Assembly (NCBI GenBank): GCA_900548085.1
Contig: URJF01000035.1
Coordinates: 1 to 12,685 of the forward strand
Origin: an uncultured Oscillospiraceae bacterium
GTDB lineage: Bacteria; Bacillota; Clostridia; Oscillospirales; Acutalibacteraceae
Length of the DNA stretch: 12,685 nt
Reading direction: 5' to 3'
Shown: positions 1-7,419 of the stretch, piece after piece
How the letters are laid out: each line of letters opens with the position of its first letter
How positions within the stretch are numbered: the first letter of the stretch is position 1
Position numbers and translations under genes: made by a program
Notes under the pieces: model-generated
What the model was told of the DNA's origin: nothing
What the model saw: only the letters and a program-made list of their open reading frames with translations
The model's database searches: none

Positions 1-1425
1 ATTGATGAGAGCCTGTGGAGTGATAGAGTCCTCATCATCCTGTGCCTGAAGAGTCATACGCTCACGAATAACTCTCTCCATACGAGTAAAGCCGATTCTG
101 AACTGATTTTGGAGCAGCTCGCCTACCGCACGGATACGACGGTTGCCCAAGTGGTCAATGTCGTCCGTATAGCCGACGCCGTTTGCAAGGTTAAGAAGAT
201 ACGAAACCGATGCAAAAATATCATCAATGATAATGTGATTAGGAATAAGGTCATCGTGCTTAAGCTTAATCTCATACTCAAGAGCTTCTTTATCATCGCC
301 GCATTTTTCGATAATTTCGCTGAGTACACGGTACGAAACCTTTTCGTTAATACCGAGAGCCTTTTTGTCGATATCAACATACTTGTCGATATCTACCATT
401 CCGTTAGATACAACTTTTATCTCTTTGCCGGACTCAAGTCTGACGAATGCAAACATAACACCTGCATCCTCAATCTCCATAGCTTTCTTTGCATCCAGCT
501 TTTCGCCTGCGTCTGCAAGGAATTCACCCATAGGAGACACAACCGGCTGAGAAAGAACCTGTCCTGTAAGACGGTCAGTCATACCCAACTTTTTGTTGTA
601 CTTATATCTGCCTACACGGGAAAGGTCATAACGACGAGCGTCAAAGAACAATCCGTCCAAATGAGCCTGTGCAGTCTCAAGTGTAGGAGGTTCGCCGGGA
701 CGAAGCTTTTTGTAAACCTCAAGGAGAGCCTCTTCCTTGTTCTTAGTCAAGTCCTTTTCGATAGTAGCTTCCATTCTTTCGTCATCGCCGAAGAAGTCAC
801 GGAGTTCTTCGTCTGAGCCTAAGCCCAATGCTCTGAGGAAAGTGGTGATAAATATTTTTCTGTTCTTGTCGATACGAACATAGAAAAGATCGTTAGCGTC
901 AGTCTCATACTCGAGCCAAGCACCTCTGTTAGGGATAACAGTGTTGGTATAAAGCTCCTTACCGGTCTTGTCATGCTCCATGTGGTAGTACACGCCGGGA
1001 GAACGAACCAGCTGAGAAACGATACAACGCTCTGCACCGTTGATAACAAATGTACCTGCATCTGTCATAAGCGGGAAGTCACCCATAAAGATGGTGTTCT
1101 CTTTTACTTCGCCTGTCTCTTTGTTTTGGAGGCGTGCTCTGACCTTAAGAGGTTTTGCATAAGTGGTGTCACGAGCCTTACACTGAGCTATAGAGTATTT
1201 AGGTTCGTCATCCATTGAGTAGTCGATGAAATCAAGAACGAGATTGCCTGTGTAGTCGGTGATAGAGCCGATATCACGGAAAACCTCTTTCAGTCCTTCG
1301 TCGAGGAACCACTGGTAAGATTTCTTTTGCACCTCAATAAGGTTAGGCATCTTCATAACCTCATTGATTTTGGCAAAGCTTTTTCGTGTAGTAGTACCGA
1401 GTTGTACGTCCTTCACATTTACCAT
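1..1425 (-). CDS. rpoB: DNA-directed RNA polymerase subunit beta, N-terminal part (partial)
   Basis: This encodes the first 475 residues of the RNA polymerase beta subunit, the catalytic-core partner of beta-prime in the cytoplasm; the 3' part runs off the window. Translation of the minus strand gives hallmark beta segments: MPNLIEVQKKSYQWFL near the N-terminus, then GAERCIVSQLVRSPGVYY, and LGNRRIRAVGELLQNQF followed by a terminal TPQALIN, which in the family immediately precedes the rifampicin-resistance cluster, so that cluster is not visible. The start at 1425 is chosen because GGAG lies about 11 bases upstream on the minus strand; an in-frame ATG at 1446 lacks such a site. The frame stays open to base 1. 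Normally rpoB follows rplJ-rplL; here the upstream neighbour is a divergent lipoprotein gene, so rpoB is the first gene of its transcript. Identification is secure. Confidence 0.98.
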   Translation of the reverse strand, partial: MVNVKDVQLGTTTRKSFAKINEVMKMPNLIEVQKKSYQWFLDEGLKEVFRDIGSITDYTGNLVLDFIDYSMDDEPKYSIAQCKARDTTYAKPLKVRARLQNKETGEVKENTIFMGDFPLMTDAGTFVINGAERCIVSQLVRSPGVYYHMEHDKTGKELYTNTVIPNRGAWLEYETDANDLFYVRIDKNRKIFITTFLRALGLGSDEELRDFFGDDERMEATIEKDLTKNKEEALLEVYKKLRPGEPPTLETAQAHLDGLFFDARRYDLSRVGRYKYNKKLGMTDRLTGQVLSQPVVSPMGEFLADAGEKLDAKKAMEIEDAGVMFAFVRLESGKEIKVVSNGMVDIDKYVDIDKKALGINEKVSYRVLSEIIEKCGDDKEALEYEIKLKHDDLIPNHIIIDDIFASVSYLLNLANGVGYTDDIDHLGNRRIRAVGELLQNQFRIGFTRMERVIRERMTLQAQDDEDSITPQALIN

Positions 1426-1582
1426 AAAGGTATTCACTCCATTCATAAAAATTTGCAATAAAAACAAGTAAATTTCTGCGTTATTTGCCTCTGAAATAAT
1501 AACGAATTATAAATTTTCAGTATAAATTTTTTAATCAAAATTATGGCATATGCGCAAAAATTTCCATTTTAATCGTGCATAT

Positions 1583-1611
1583 AATATAAACTAATAAAAT
1601 CGCCTTGTCAA
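1583..1611 (-). promoter_or_regulatory. sigma-A type promoter of rpoB
   Basis: Read on the minus strand, TTGACA (1611-1606) is followed after exactly 17 bases by TATATT (1588-1583). This near-consensus housekeeping promoter predicts a start near 1576 and an untranslated leader of about 150 bases. The match is seen in sequence; activity is inferred. Confidence 0.85.
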
Positions 1612-1719
1612 CAACTTTCTTTGTAAAAGTTTCACAAAGGCAAAAAGTTTTTTAACAACGGTGCCGTGTGTTCTTTGTTTTCATTCACAATTCCATAAAA
1701 TACTGTTAAAATCCGACTA

Positions 1720-1748
1720 TTGAATTGTACAGGATGATTTGCTATAAT
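1720..1748 (+). promoter_or_regulatory. sigma-A type promoter of the solute-binding lipoprotein gene
   Basis: TTGAAT (1720-1725), a 17-base spacer, then a perfect TATAAT (1743-1748). The predicted start is near 1755, giving a leader of only about 23 bases that contains the AAGGA ribosome site (1764-1768), 9 bases before the ATG. No operator is obvious. Confidence 0.85.
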
Positions 1749-1777
1749 AATGATACTAATAAGAAGGACAGACAAAA

Positions 1778-3451
1778 ATGAAAAAAATGATTAGCCTGCT
1801 GCTGACAGCAGTATTGATAATAACCGTATTCGCCGGCTGTGGAAAAAGTGAAAAGAAAATCAACCTTATGTACCCCTTTACAGCCAATGTAAACAGCTAT
1901 GACCCACAGGTTGCCTCCACAGGAGATGAGTATCTCATAATCGAAAACACCTTTGAAGGATTGATAAGAATAGGCTCAGACGGAAAGGTAAAAAAGGGAG
2001 TCGCAGACAGCTGGAGCATCAGTGACGACGGACTTACATACACCTTTAACCTAAAGAGAGGAATGAAATGGAACATAGACACAAAAAAGGATGACAAAGG
2101 CGAATACAAAGATGAGCGATTGCAGATGCTCGGAAAAGAATTTAATCCCGACATCACTGCCAACGACTTTGTGTTTGCACTGCAGAGAGCGGCATCAAAA
2201 GATACAAACTGTCCCCTGTTCTCTACCATTTCATGTATAAAAAATGCGTCAGCAATACACAGCGGAAAAAAGGGTACCTCCACACTCGGAGCTACCGCAC
2301 CTGACACATATACACTGAAAATACAGCTGGAAAAAGCCGACAAAAGTTTTATGGAAACACTCACAACGGCAGTTGCAATGCCATGTAACGAAGAATTTTT
2401 CAATGCCACTGAAGGAAGATACGGACTCGACACTAAATACACACTGTTCAACGGACAATTTTACTTAGACCAAATTTTAGCGTCATCATATCTGCTGAGA
2501 AACAACAAGTTTTACAAAGGTGATTATCCGGCAAAAGCTAATCAGCTTGCACTGAAAATACTAACCGATGAAAACAAGGACAAAACCGTAGAAAATTTAA
2601 AAAGCGGATACTATGACGCTGCATTCATTGACGGTGAGGACAGCGACAGCATAAAGGACAGCAGCGGTATCACCTACGAACCGTATGTGGACACCACATG
2701 GGCTTTCATACTGAACACAAACAACGAGCTGCTCCAAAGCAAATTTATGCGAAAAGCATTTTGTCAAGGCTTTACAATACTGAAAGATACCAAAAAGGAT
2801 TATCTCGCAGCAGCTACCAATCTCACTCCCCCTTCCTGCACAATAGGCGGAAACAATGCAATAAAAGCAATGGGTTCTACAGTAATAAAGCAGGACATAA
2901 TCCAAAGCGTAGAAAACTGGAACAAAGCAATCAATATTCTCGACAGCACAAATGTAGAACTGACGATAATCACAACCGACTATATGAAAAACTATGCCAA
3001 GCAAATGCTCAAAGGAATACAGCAAGGCATAGGAACTTCGCTGAAAAACAGCAACGGAGACACAATCAATTTCACACTCAAGGTTGAGTCAATGACCGAT
3101 GATGAGTTGAAATCAAAAGTGTCTTCCGGCGACTATGACATAGCCTTTTATCCCTTTACCTCGGACAGTATGTCGGCAGTATCGTATCTCCAATCCATAG
3201 CGGATGACAATCCTATGAACTGCGACACGACCGATATCGAAAAATATCTGAAGCAGGCTAACTATGCCGGAAACATAAAGGACAGCTCCGTCAGCGTAAA
3301 GAATGCAGAGGACGCTCTTTTGCTGACATATAGCATCTGTCCTATGATGTACGAAACCAGCTACTATGCGTGTGCAAAGGGCGTAAAGAATGTTGAATTT
3401 CATCCCGGAACAGGAAGAGTGAATTTTGTAAATGCCACAAGAGAAAAATAA
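1778..3451 (+). CDS. ABC transporter solute-binding lipoprotein, family 5 (oligopeptide/dipeptide/nickel type)
   Basis: A 557-residue extracytoplasmic binding protein of the OppA/DppA type, expected to sit lipid-anchored on the outer face of the membrane and deliver a peptide-like ligand to an ABC permease. The N-terminus has a KK charge pair, a hydrophobic stretch and the lipobox FAGC with the modified cysteine at residue 21. Family features follow: an early segment of the 'YDPQ ... ENTFEGLIRIGSDGKV' kind, then 'VADSWSISDDGLTYTFNLK' and 'TANDFVFALQRA'. Length is normal for the family. The start has AAGGA at 9 bases. No permease or ATPase genes lie beside it; the downstream gene is a VanZ-family protein overlapping by 20 bases. 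Ligand specificity cannot be read from sequence; peptide is most likely, but this family also binds nickel, sugars and signalling peptides. Confidence 0.9.
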   Translation: MKKMISLLLTAVLIITVFAGCGKSEKKINLMYPFTANVNSYDPQVASTGDEYLIIENTFEGLIRIGSDGKVKKGVADSWSISDDGLTYTFNLKRGMKWNIDTKKDDKGEYKDERLQMLGKEFNPDITANDFVFALQRAASKDTNCPLFSTISCIKNASAIHSGKKGTSTLGATAPDTYTLKIQLEKADKSFMETLTTAVAMPCNEEFFNATEGRYGLDTKYTLFNGQFYLDQILASSYLLRNNKFYKGDYPAKANQLALKILTDENKDKTVENLKSGYYDAAFIDGEDSDSIKDSSGITYEPYVDTTWAFILNTNNELLQSKFMRKAFCQGFTILKDTKKDYLAAATNLTPPSCTIGGNNAIKAMGSTVIKQDIIQSVENWNKAINILDSTNVELTIITTDYMKNYAKQMLKGIQQGIGTSLKNSNGDTINFTLKVESMTDDELKSKVSSGDYDIAFYPFTSDSMSAVSYLQSIADDNPMNCDTTDIEKYLKQANYAGNIKDSSVSVKNAEDALLLTYSICPMMYETSYYACAKGVKNVEFHPGTGRVNFVNATREK

Positions 3452-3899
3452 AAAACAAACAGCCGTCAAAATCATTCTGTGGTCACTGACAGCGGCGTGT
3501 ATGGCAGTTATATTCTACTTTTCATCAAGGCCGGCTAACATATCCCAAATGCAAAGCGGCACAATTTTGGCGTGGCTCAGATCCCACCTCGGTGACGGAG
3601 TGCTGAGTGATTTTATTGTACGAAAGGGCGCTCATTTTTCGGAATATGCCGGATTTTGCTTTTTGTTGTGCTGGTCACTTAAGGTATCCGACAAACCGCA
3701 CCCGATGGTTAAAGGTATCGCTTTTGCCTCGCTGTATGCGATAACCGACGAGGTGCATCAGCTGTTTGTAGATGGCAGGAGCTGTGAGGCGAGAGATTGG
3801 GCTTTAGATACCACAGGAGCAATCACAGGTGCAATTATATTTTTTGTGTTAATGAAAATAATTTTCGCTCTTCATTCAAAAAAGCGAAATAGTAATTGA
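3432..3899 (+). CDS. VanZ-family membrane protein
   Basis: A 155-residue integral membrane protein of the VanZ family, named after the teicoplanin-resistance accessory protein but widespread in Firmicutes with mostly unknown roles. Visible family signatures are FYFSSRP after the first membrane segment, the charged RKGAHFSEYAGF motif (about residues 64-75), and a C-terminal DEVHQLFVDGRSCEARDWALD-type stretch, here around residues 107-127. Hydrophobic segments lie near residues 13-31, 72-83, 92-105 and 128-148. The start at 3432 sits inside the 3' end of the lipoprotein gene; a purine-rich GGAAGAG lies 12-13 bases upstream, so translation may be coupled. A later ATG at 3500 would cut into the first membrane segment and is less likely. 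Glycopeptide resistance should not be inferred from this gene alone, since no other van genes are present. Confidence 0.88.
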   Translation: MPQEKNKKQTAVKIILWSLTAACMAVIFYFSSRPANISQMQSGTILAWLRSHLGDGVLSDFIVRKGAHFSEYAGFCFLLCWSLKVSDKPHPMVKGIAFASLYAITDEVHQLFVDGRSCEARDWALDTTGAITGAIIFFVLMKIIFALHSKKRNSN

Positions 3900-3924
3900 C
3901 ACGAGCATATTAAGGTAATAAAAT
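3896..3924 (+). promoter_or_regulatory. sigma-A type promoter of the nagB operon
   Basis: Perfect TTGACA (3896-3901), 17-base spacer and TAAAAT (3919-3924). The -35 box contains the stop codon of the VanZ gene, so the two transcription units abut. The predicted start is near 3931, and AAAGGA (3943-3948) lies 8 bases before the nagB ATG. I see no obvious GntR/NagR-like palindrome around it. Confidence 0.82.
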
Positions 3925-3956
3925 ACATTAAAACGATAAACGAAAGGAAACAAAAA

Positions 3957-4682
3957 ATGAATGTATTAGTATTTGACACAGAAGAACAAATCGGAGTTGC
4001 CGCAGGATATTATATGTGCGGACAGGTGCTCCAAAAACCTGATTCTGTTTTAGGACTCGCAACAGGCTCAACACCGCTGAAGCCATATGCCCATATGATA
4101 GACCTCTACAACGAGGGAGCAGTAGACTTTTCTAAAGTAACAACATTCAATCTTGACGAATACTGCAAGCTGGACGTAAACGACAAAAACTCATATCATA
4201 AATTTATGCACGAAAATCTCTTTGACCACATTAACATTCCGGAGGAAAACATCAACTTCCTTAACGGCAACGCAGAAGATATGGACGAGGAGTGCAAAGA
4301 ATACGAAGAAAAAATCAAAAAAGCCGGCGGAATTGACATTCAGCTCTTGGGTATCGGCTCAAACGGTCACATTGCATTCAATGAGCCCGCCGACAGTTTT
4401 CAGAGATGGAGCCACATTGTTGCTCTCAAAGAGTCAACAATAAAGGACAACTCAAGATTTTTCAACTCAATAGATGAAGTACCTACCCACGCCGTAACCA
4501 TGGGTATCGGCTCAATAATGCAAGCTAAGAGAATACTCATCATTGCACTGGGTGAGCACAAGGCAAAGGCAGTAAAGCAAGTTATTGACGGACAGGTTAC
4601 ACCTCAGTGCCCTGCTTCGGTACTTCAATTCCACAAGGATGTTACACTTATGCTTGACAAAGGAGCTGCATCACTGCTATGA
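3957..4682 (+). CDS. nagB: glucosamine-6-phosphate deaminase
   Basis: Cytoplasmic enzyme converting glucosamine 6-phosphate to fructose 6-phosphate and ammonia, the last committed step of amino-sugar (chitin, mucin, peptidoglycan) catabolism. The 241-residue length is typical of the short Gram-positive form. Visible signatures: the phosphate loop LGLATGSTP (residues 32-40), the proton-shuttling Asp in FNLDEY (Asp67), and the family signature GIGSNGHIAFNEP with Asn136, His138 and Glu143 at the positions of E. coli Asp141, His143 and Glu148. Asn in place of Asp141 is, as I recall, common in Firmicute enzymes. The start is supported by AAAGGA at 8 bases. It heads an operon and overlaps the next gene by ATGA (4679-4682). 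The usual partner nagA (deacetylase) is not in the window, so the substrate could come from a transporter or nagA elsewhere. Confidence 0.96.
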   Translation: MNVLVFDTEEQIGVAAGYYMCGQVLQKPDSVLGLATGSTPLKPYAHMIDLYNEGAVDFSKVTTFNLDEYCKLDVNDKNSYHKFMHENLFDHINIPEENINFLNGNAEDMDEECKEYEEKIKKAGGIDIQLLGIGSNGHIAFNEPADSFQRWSHIVALKESTIKDNSRFFNSIDEVPTHAVTMGIGSIMQAKRILIIALGEHKAKAVKQVIDGQVTPQCPASVLQFHKDVTLMLDKGAASLL

Positions 4683-5392
4683 ACAAAAAATCAATCTGCA
4701 TAATACTGTGTGCAATTATATGCGTATGCGGTCTGCTGGCAGCCTGCTCCGGAAAAAATCACTCCGGAAACGAAAAGACTGTAACCAATGACAGCACGCC
4801 TGTAGTTACACAAACCGTTACAGACAAAAACGGAAAGATCGTGGGAACGAGAGTAGCCAGAGAAGACGAAACAGTTACCGGAAAAAACGGTGAGGTTATG
4901 GTAAAGAAAATTGAAACCGTAACAGACAAAGACGGCAAAAAAGTAACCAAGGTCGTAACGGAGAAAGTCACAGACAAAAGCGGAAAAGAAGTAACCGTAA
5001 ACACCAAGGGAACAAAAAAGTCAAGTAAAGATACCTCAAAGAAAAATGAGGGTGACAAAAAGACTACTAAAAAGAAGGTAACAACTACCACTGACCCGTG
5101 CACAACAACAAAGCCCGATGACCCGATTATTCTCCCCGACACTCCGGAGGATGGCTACAAACTTTCCGCATCTCTCGGTCAATACATTCTGCAGGAAAAA
5201 ATCGGCAGAGATTATGTGGTAAACACAGACAGTGTTGACGGCGACAAGGTTGTGTACAAAATCTATACCGAAAAAAAGCACGAGTTGTACAGCACGGTAA
5301 AGGCTAATATTAAAACCGGCAATGCTACCGAAATCAACGAAAAGACCGGTAAAAAAACAAAATATAATATTGCAGAAATAAAATTAGACTAA
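4679..5392 (+). CDS. repeat-containing lipoprotein of unknown function
   Basis: I do not recognise a family for this 237-residue protein. It has a lipoprotein signal: KK, a hydrophobic core unusually rich in cysteine (Cys7, 11, 15, 17) and the lipobox LAAC with the lipidated cysteine at residue 23. Residues 47-106 carry four imperfect copies of a V-T-[DG]-K-x-G-[KE] unit, starting at Val47, Val66, Val81 and Val97 (15-19 residues apart). A Lys/Ser/Thr-rich, probably disordered linker follows (about 108-148), then a compact C-terminal region (about 155-237) starting near DGYKLSASLGQYIL that may be a small alpha/beta domain. This implies an exposed C-terminal domain held away from the membrane on a wall-spanning stalk. 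The ATG overlaps the nagB stop, with AAAGGAG 13 bases upstream in nagB; metG follows after 12 bases. A PepSY-like fold is possible but unproven. Confidence 0.85.
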   Translation: MNKKSICIILCAIICVCGLLAACSGKNHSGNEKTVTNDSTPVVTQTVTDKNGKIVGTRVAREDETVTGKNGEVMVKKIETVTDKDGKKVTKVVTEKVTDKSGKEVTVNTKGTKKSSKDTSKKNEGDKKTTKKKVTTTTDPCTTTKPDDPIILPDTPEDGYKLSASLGQYILQEKIGRDYVVNTDSVDGDKVVYKIYTEKKHELYSTVKANIKTGNATEINEKTGKKTKYNIAEIKLD

Positions 5393-5404
5393 AAGGAGAA
5401 AGAA

Positions 5405-7354
5405 ATGGCAAACAAAGGAAAATTTTATATTACCACAGCCATAGCATATACCAGCAGAAAGCCGCATATCGGCAACTCATACGAGATTGTGCTGACCGAT
5501 GCGATAGCGAGATACAAGAGACTTCAGGGCTACGATGTATTTATGCTGACCGGTACAGATGAACACGGCCAAAAAATTGAGGAATATGCAAAGGCTGCCG
5601 GTGTTACACCAAAAGAATATGTAGACAAGGTATCTGGAGAAATCCGTGGAATATGCGACCTCCTTGGCACAAGCTATGACAAATTTATCAGAACAACAGA
5701 TTCATATCACGAAAAGGTAGTACAAAAGATATTTAAAAAGCTCTATGATCAAGGCGATATATACAAAGGAACATACGAGGGTATGTATTGCACACCTTGT
5801 GAGTCTTTTTGGACCGAAAGCCAACTTGTAGACGGAAAATGTCCCGACTGCGGCAGAGAAGTTAAGCCTGCAAAGGAAGAAGCGTATTTCCTCAGACTGT
5901 CGAAATATCAAAAACAGCTGGAAGAATTCATTGAAAGCAACGAGTCCTTTATTTATCCCGAGCAGAGAAAAAAGGAAATGCTCAACAACTTCATCAAGCC
6001 CGGACTTCAAGACCTGTGCGTGAGCCGTACCTCTTTCAAATGGGGCATACCTGTTGATTTTGATCCCGACCATGTAATCTATGTATGGATAGACGCACTG
6101 TCAAACTATATCACAGCCCTCGGCTATGACCCTGACGGTTCTTCTGAGCAATACAAAAAATATTGGCCGGCAGATGTACACATTATCGGCAAGGATATCG
6201 TCCGTTTTCACACTATCTATTGGCCTATTATGCTTATGGCTCTGGGAGAGCCGCTGCCTAAGCAGGTATTCGGTCACCCGTGGCTGCTGTTTGGCGAGGA
6301 CAAAATGAGCAAGAGCCGTGGTAATGTTATCTATGCAGACGACCTTGTTGAGCTCTTAGGCGTAGATGCAGTGAGATACTATCTCCTGTCAGAAATGCCG
6401 TACACCTCTGACGGTTCTATCACATACGAAACTATCATCGAGAGATACAACAGCGACCTTGCAAACACCTTTGGCAATCTTGTAAACCGTACCATCGCAA
6501 TGCAGAACAAATATTTCGGCGGTATCATACAAGAACCTATCGACAAAGAGGCAGTGGACAACGAGCTTGCCGCTTTTGCAAAGGATACCGTAGCCAAAGT
6601 TGAAAAATGCTTTGAAACCTACAGAGTGGCAGACGCAATCGAGGCTGTACTCAATTTGGCAAAGCGTTCCAACAAATATATAGACGAAACAACACCTTGG
6701 GCTTTGGCTAAGGATGAAAGCAAAAAAGCAAGACTCGGCACTGTACTGTACAACCTCTTGGAGTCAATCAGATACATTGCTGTACTTCTCTCTCCGTTTA
6801 TGCCCGAAACCGCTCAAAAGATTTTTGAACAGATGAATTGTGACACCACAGACTACGACTCGTTAGAACCCTTTGGCGCTACAAAGGCGGGTACACAGGT
6901 AGGCGAGGCAAAAGCGCTGTTCGCAAGAATTGATGCGGAAAAGATGCTGGCTGAGATAGCAGAAAAGCAGCAGGCTGCCGCAGAAAAAGAAAAGAAAAAC
7001 AACGAACACGTTAAGGAAATCGAAGGTTTGGCACAAATTACAATCGACGATTTTGCAAAGGTTGAGCTCAGAGTAGCCAACATAACCGCCTGCGAGCCTA
7101 TCAAGCGTGCAAAAAAGCTGCTTAAGCTCACTGTAAATGACGGCACAGACACCCCGAGACAGATAGTATCAGGCATCGCTCCGTGGTACAAACCGGAGGA
7201 TTTGGTCGGCAAAAATGTTATCATAGTCGCAAATCTCAAACCAGCTAAGCTATGCGGTGAAATGAGTAACGGAATGCTCCTGGCAGGCGATGTCAGCAAT
7301 GATGATGTAAAGGTCGTATTCGTAGATATGCCGGCAGGTACAAAAATAAGATAA
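5405..7354 (+). CDS. metG: methionyl-tRNA synthetase with C-terminal tRNA-binding domain
   Basis: Class I aminoacyl-tRNA synthetase that charges tRNA-Met in the cytoplasm. Of 649 residues, the Rossmann catalytic domain carries the HIGN version of the HIGH motif at residues 21-24 and KMSKS at 300-304. The inserted zinc knuckle retains a C-x2-C pair at Cys129/132 and another at Cys146/149, the one-knuckle four-cysteine form. The anticodon-binding helical domain follows (about 350-500), then a Lys/Glu/Ala-rich coiled linker (about 505-540). Last is an EMAPII/Trbp111-like OB-fold (about 545-649, 'DFAKVELRVANI' and 'GEMSNGMLLAG'), which promotes dimerisation and tRNA binding. AAGGAG at 5393-5398 sits 6 bases before the ATG. 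No T-box leader is possible in the 12-base gap, so expression depends on the nagB promoter or an unseen internal one. The metG-tatD order is common in Firmicutes. Confidence 0.98.
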   Translation: MANKGKFYITTAIAYTSRKPHIGNSYEIVLTDAIARYKRLQGYDVFMLTGTDEHGQKIEEYAKAAGVTPKEYVDKVSGEIRGICDLLGTSYDKFIRTTDSYHEKVVQKIFKKLYDQGDIYKGTYEGMYCTPCESFWTESQLVDGKCPDCGREVKPAKEEAYFLRLSKYQKQLEEFIESNESFIYPEQRKKEMLNNFIKPGLQDLCVSRTSFKWGIPVDFDPDHVIYVWIDALSNYITALGYDPDGSSEQYKKYWPADVHIIGKDIVRFHTIYWPIMLMALGEPLPKQVFGHPWLLFGEDKMSKSRGNVIYADDLVELLGVDAVRYYLLSEMPYTSDGSITYETIIERYNSDLANTFGNLVNRTIAMQNKYFGGIIQEPIDKEAVDNELAAFAKDTVAKVEKCFETYRVADAIEAVLNLAKRSNKYIDETTPWALAKDESKKARLGTVLYNLLESIRYIAVLLSPFMPETAQKIFEQMNCDTTDYDSLEPFGATKAGTQVGEAKALFARIDAEKMLAEIAEKQQAAAEKEKKNNEHVKEIEGLAQITIDDFAKVELRVANITACEPIKRAKKLLKLTVNDGTDTPRQIVSGIAPWYKPEDLVGKNVIIVANLKPAKLCGEMSNGMLLAGDVSNDDVKVVFVDMPAGTKIR

Positions 7355-7365
7355 AACAAAAAACT

Positions 7366-7408
7366 AAAAGACGCCTAAGAAACAGATTTCGCAGGGCGTC
7401 TTTGTTTT
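7366..7408 (+). terminator. hairpin terminator between metG and tatD
   Basis: AAAGACGCC (7367-7375) pairs perfectly with GGCGTCTTT (7395-7403). Inside it, GAAA and TTTC form a second short stem around a CAGA tetraloop, separated by a small internal loop. The 3' side runs into TTTGTTTT. The structure ends at the base before the tatD ribosome site GGAG (7409-7412), so it may also act as an attenuator or control access to that site. Confidence 0.75.
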
Positions 7409-7419
7409 GGAGATACTAT

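Larger units (their letters stand above)
1426..1777. other. divergent intergenic region between rpoB and the solute-binding lipoprotein gene
   Basis: This is the only gene-free stretch above 300 bases. It holds back-to-back promoters (rpoB at 1583-1611 leftward, lipoprotein gene at 1720-1748 rightward) with about 108 bases between their -35 boxes. The rpoB leader (about 1426-1576) is very A+T-rich; I see no convincing riboswitch, L10-type leader or terminator in it. A short inverted repeat, CTTTGT-9-ACAAAG at 1619-1639, lies just upstream of the rpoB -35 box and is too weak to call an operator. No small ORF with a good ribosome site was noticed. Confidence 0.7.

Noticed and set aside
109..1218. 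Several plus-strand ORFs of up to 235 codons
   Set aside because: They are antisense shadows of rpoB: their products are low-complexity and match no family, while the minus-strand frame is unmistakable RpoB.
1619..1639. CTTTGT-9-ACAAAG inverted repeat near the rpoB -35 box as an operator
   Set aside because: Six-base arms of simple sequence in an A+T-rich region are expected by chance; there is no second copy.
3863..3889. Inverted repeat TTTCGCT-13-AGCGAAA at the end of the VanZ gene as a terminator
   Set aside because: Only 7 pairs with a 13-base A-rich loop and no T-tract after it; it lies in coding sequence.
3432..3899. Glycopeptide resistance gene cluster
   Set aside because: VanZ-family proteins are common outside van clusters; no vanHAXY ligase or dehydrogenase genes are present, and the two-component system nearby is linked to an ABC permease instead.
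4817..4996. CRISPR or DNA tandem repeat
   Set aside because: The periodicity is at protein level (imperfect VTDKxGK units, unequal spacing 15-19 codons) inside a lipoprotein gene; the DNA copies diverge and there are no spacers.
5393..5404. T-box or other leader controlling metG
   Set aside because: Only 12 bases separate it from the upstream gene; there is no specifier stem or T-box sequence there.
7402..7419. TTG start giving a six-residue longer TatD
   Set aside because: It lies within the terminator stem with no ribosome site; GGAG at 7409-7412 fits the ATG at 7420.
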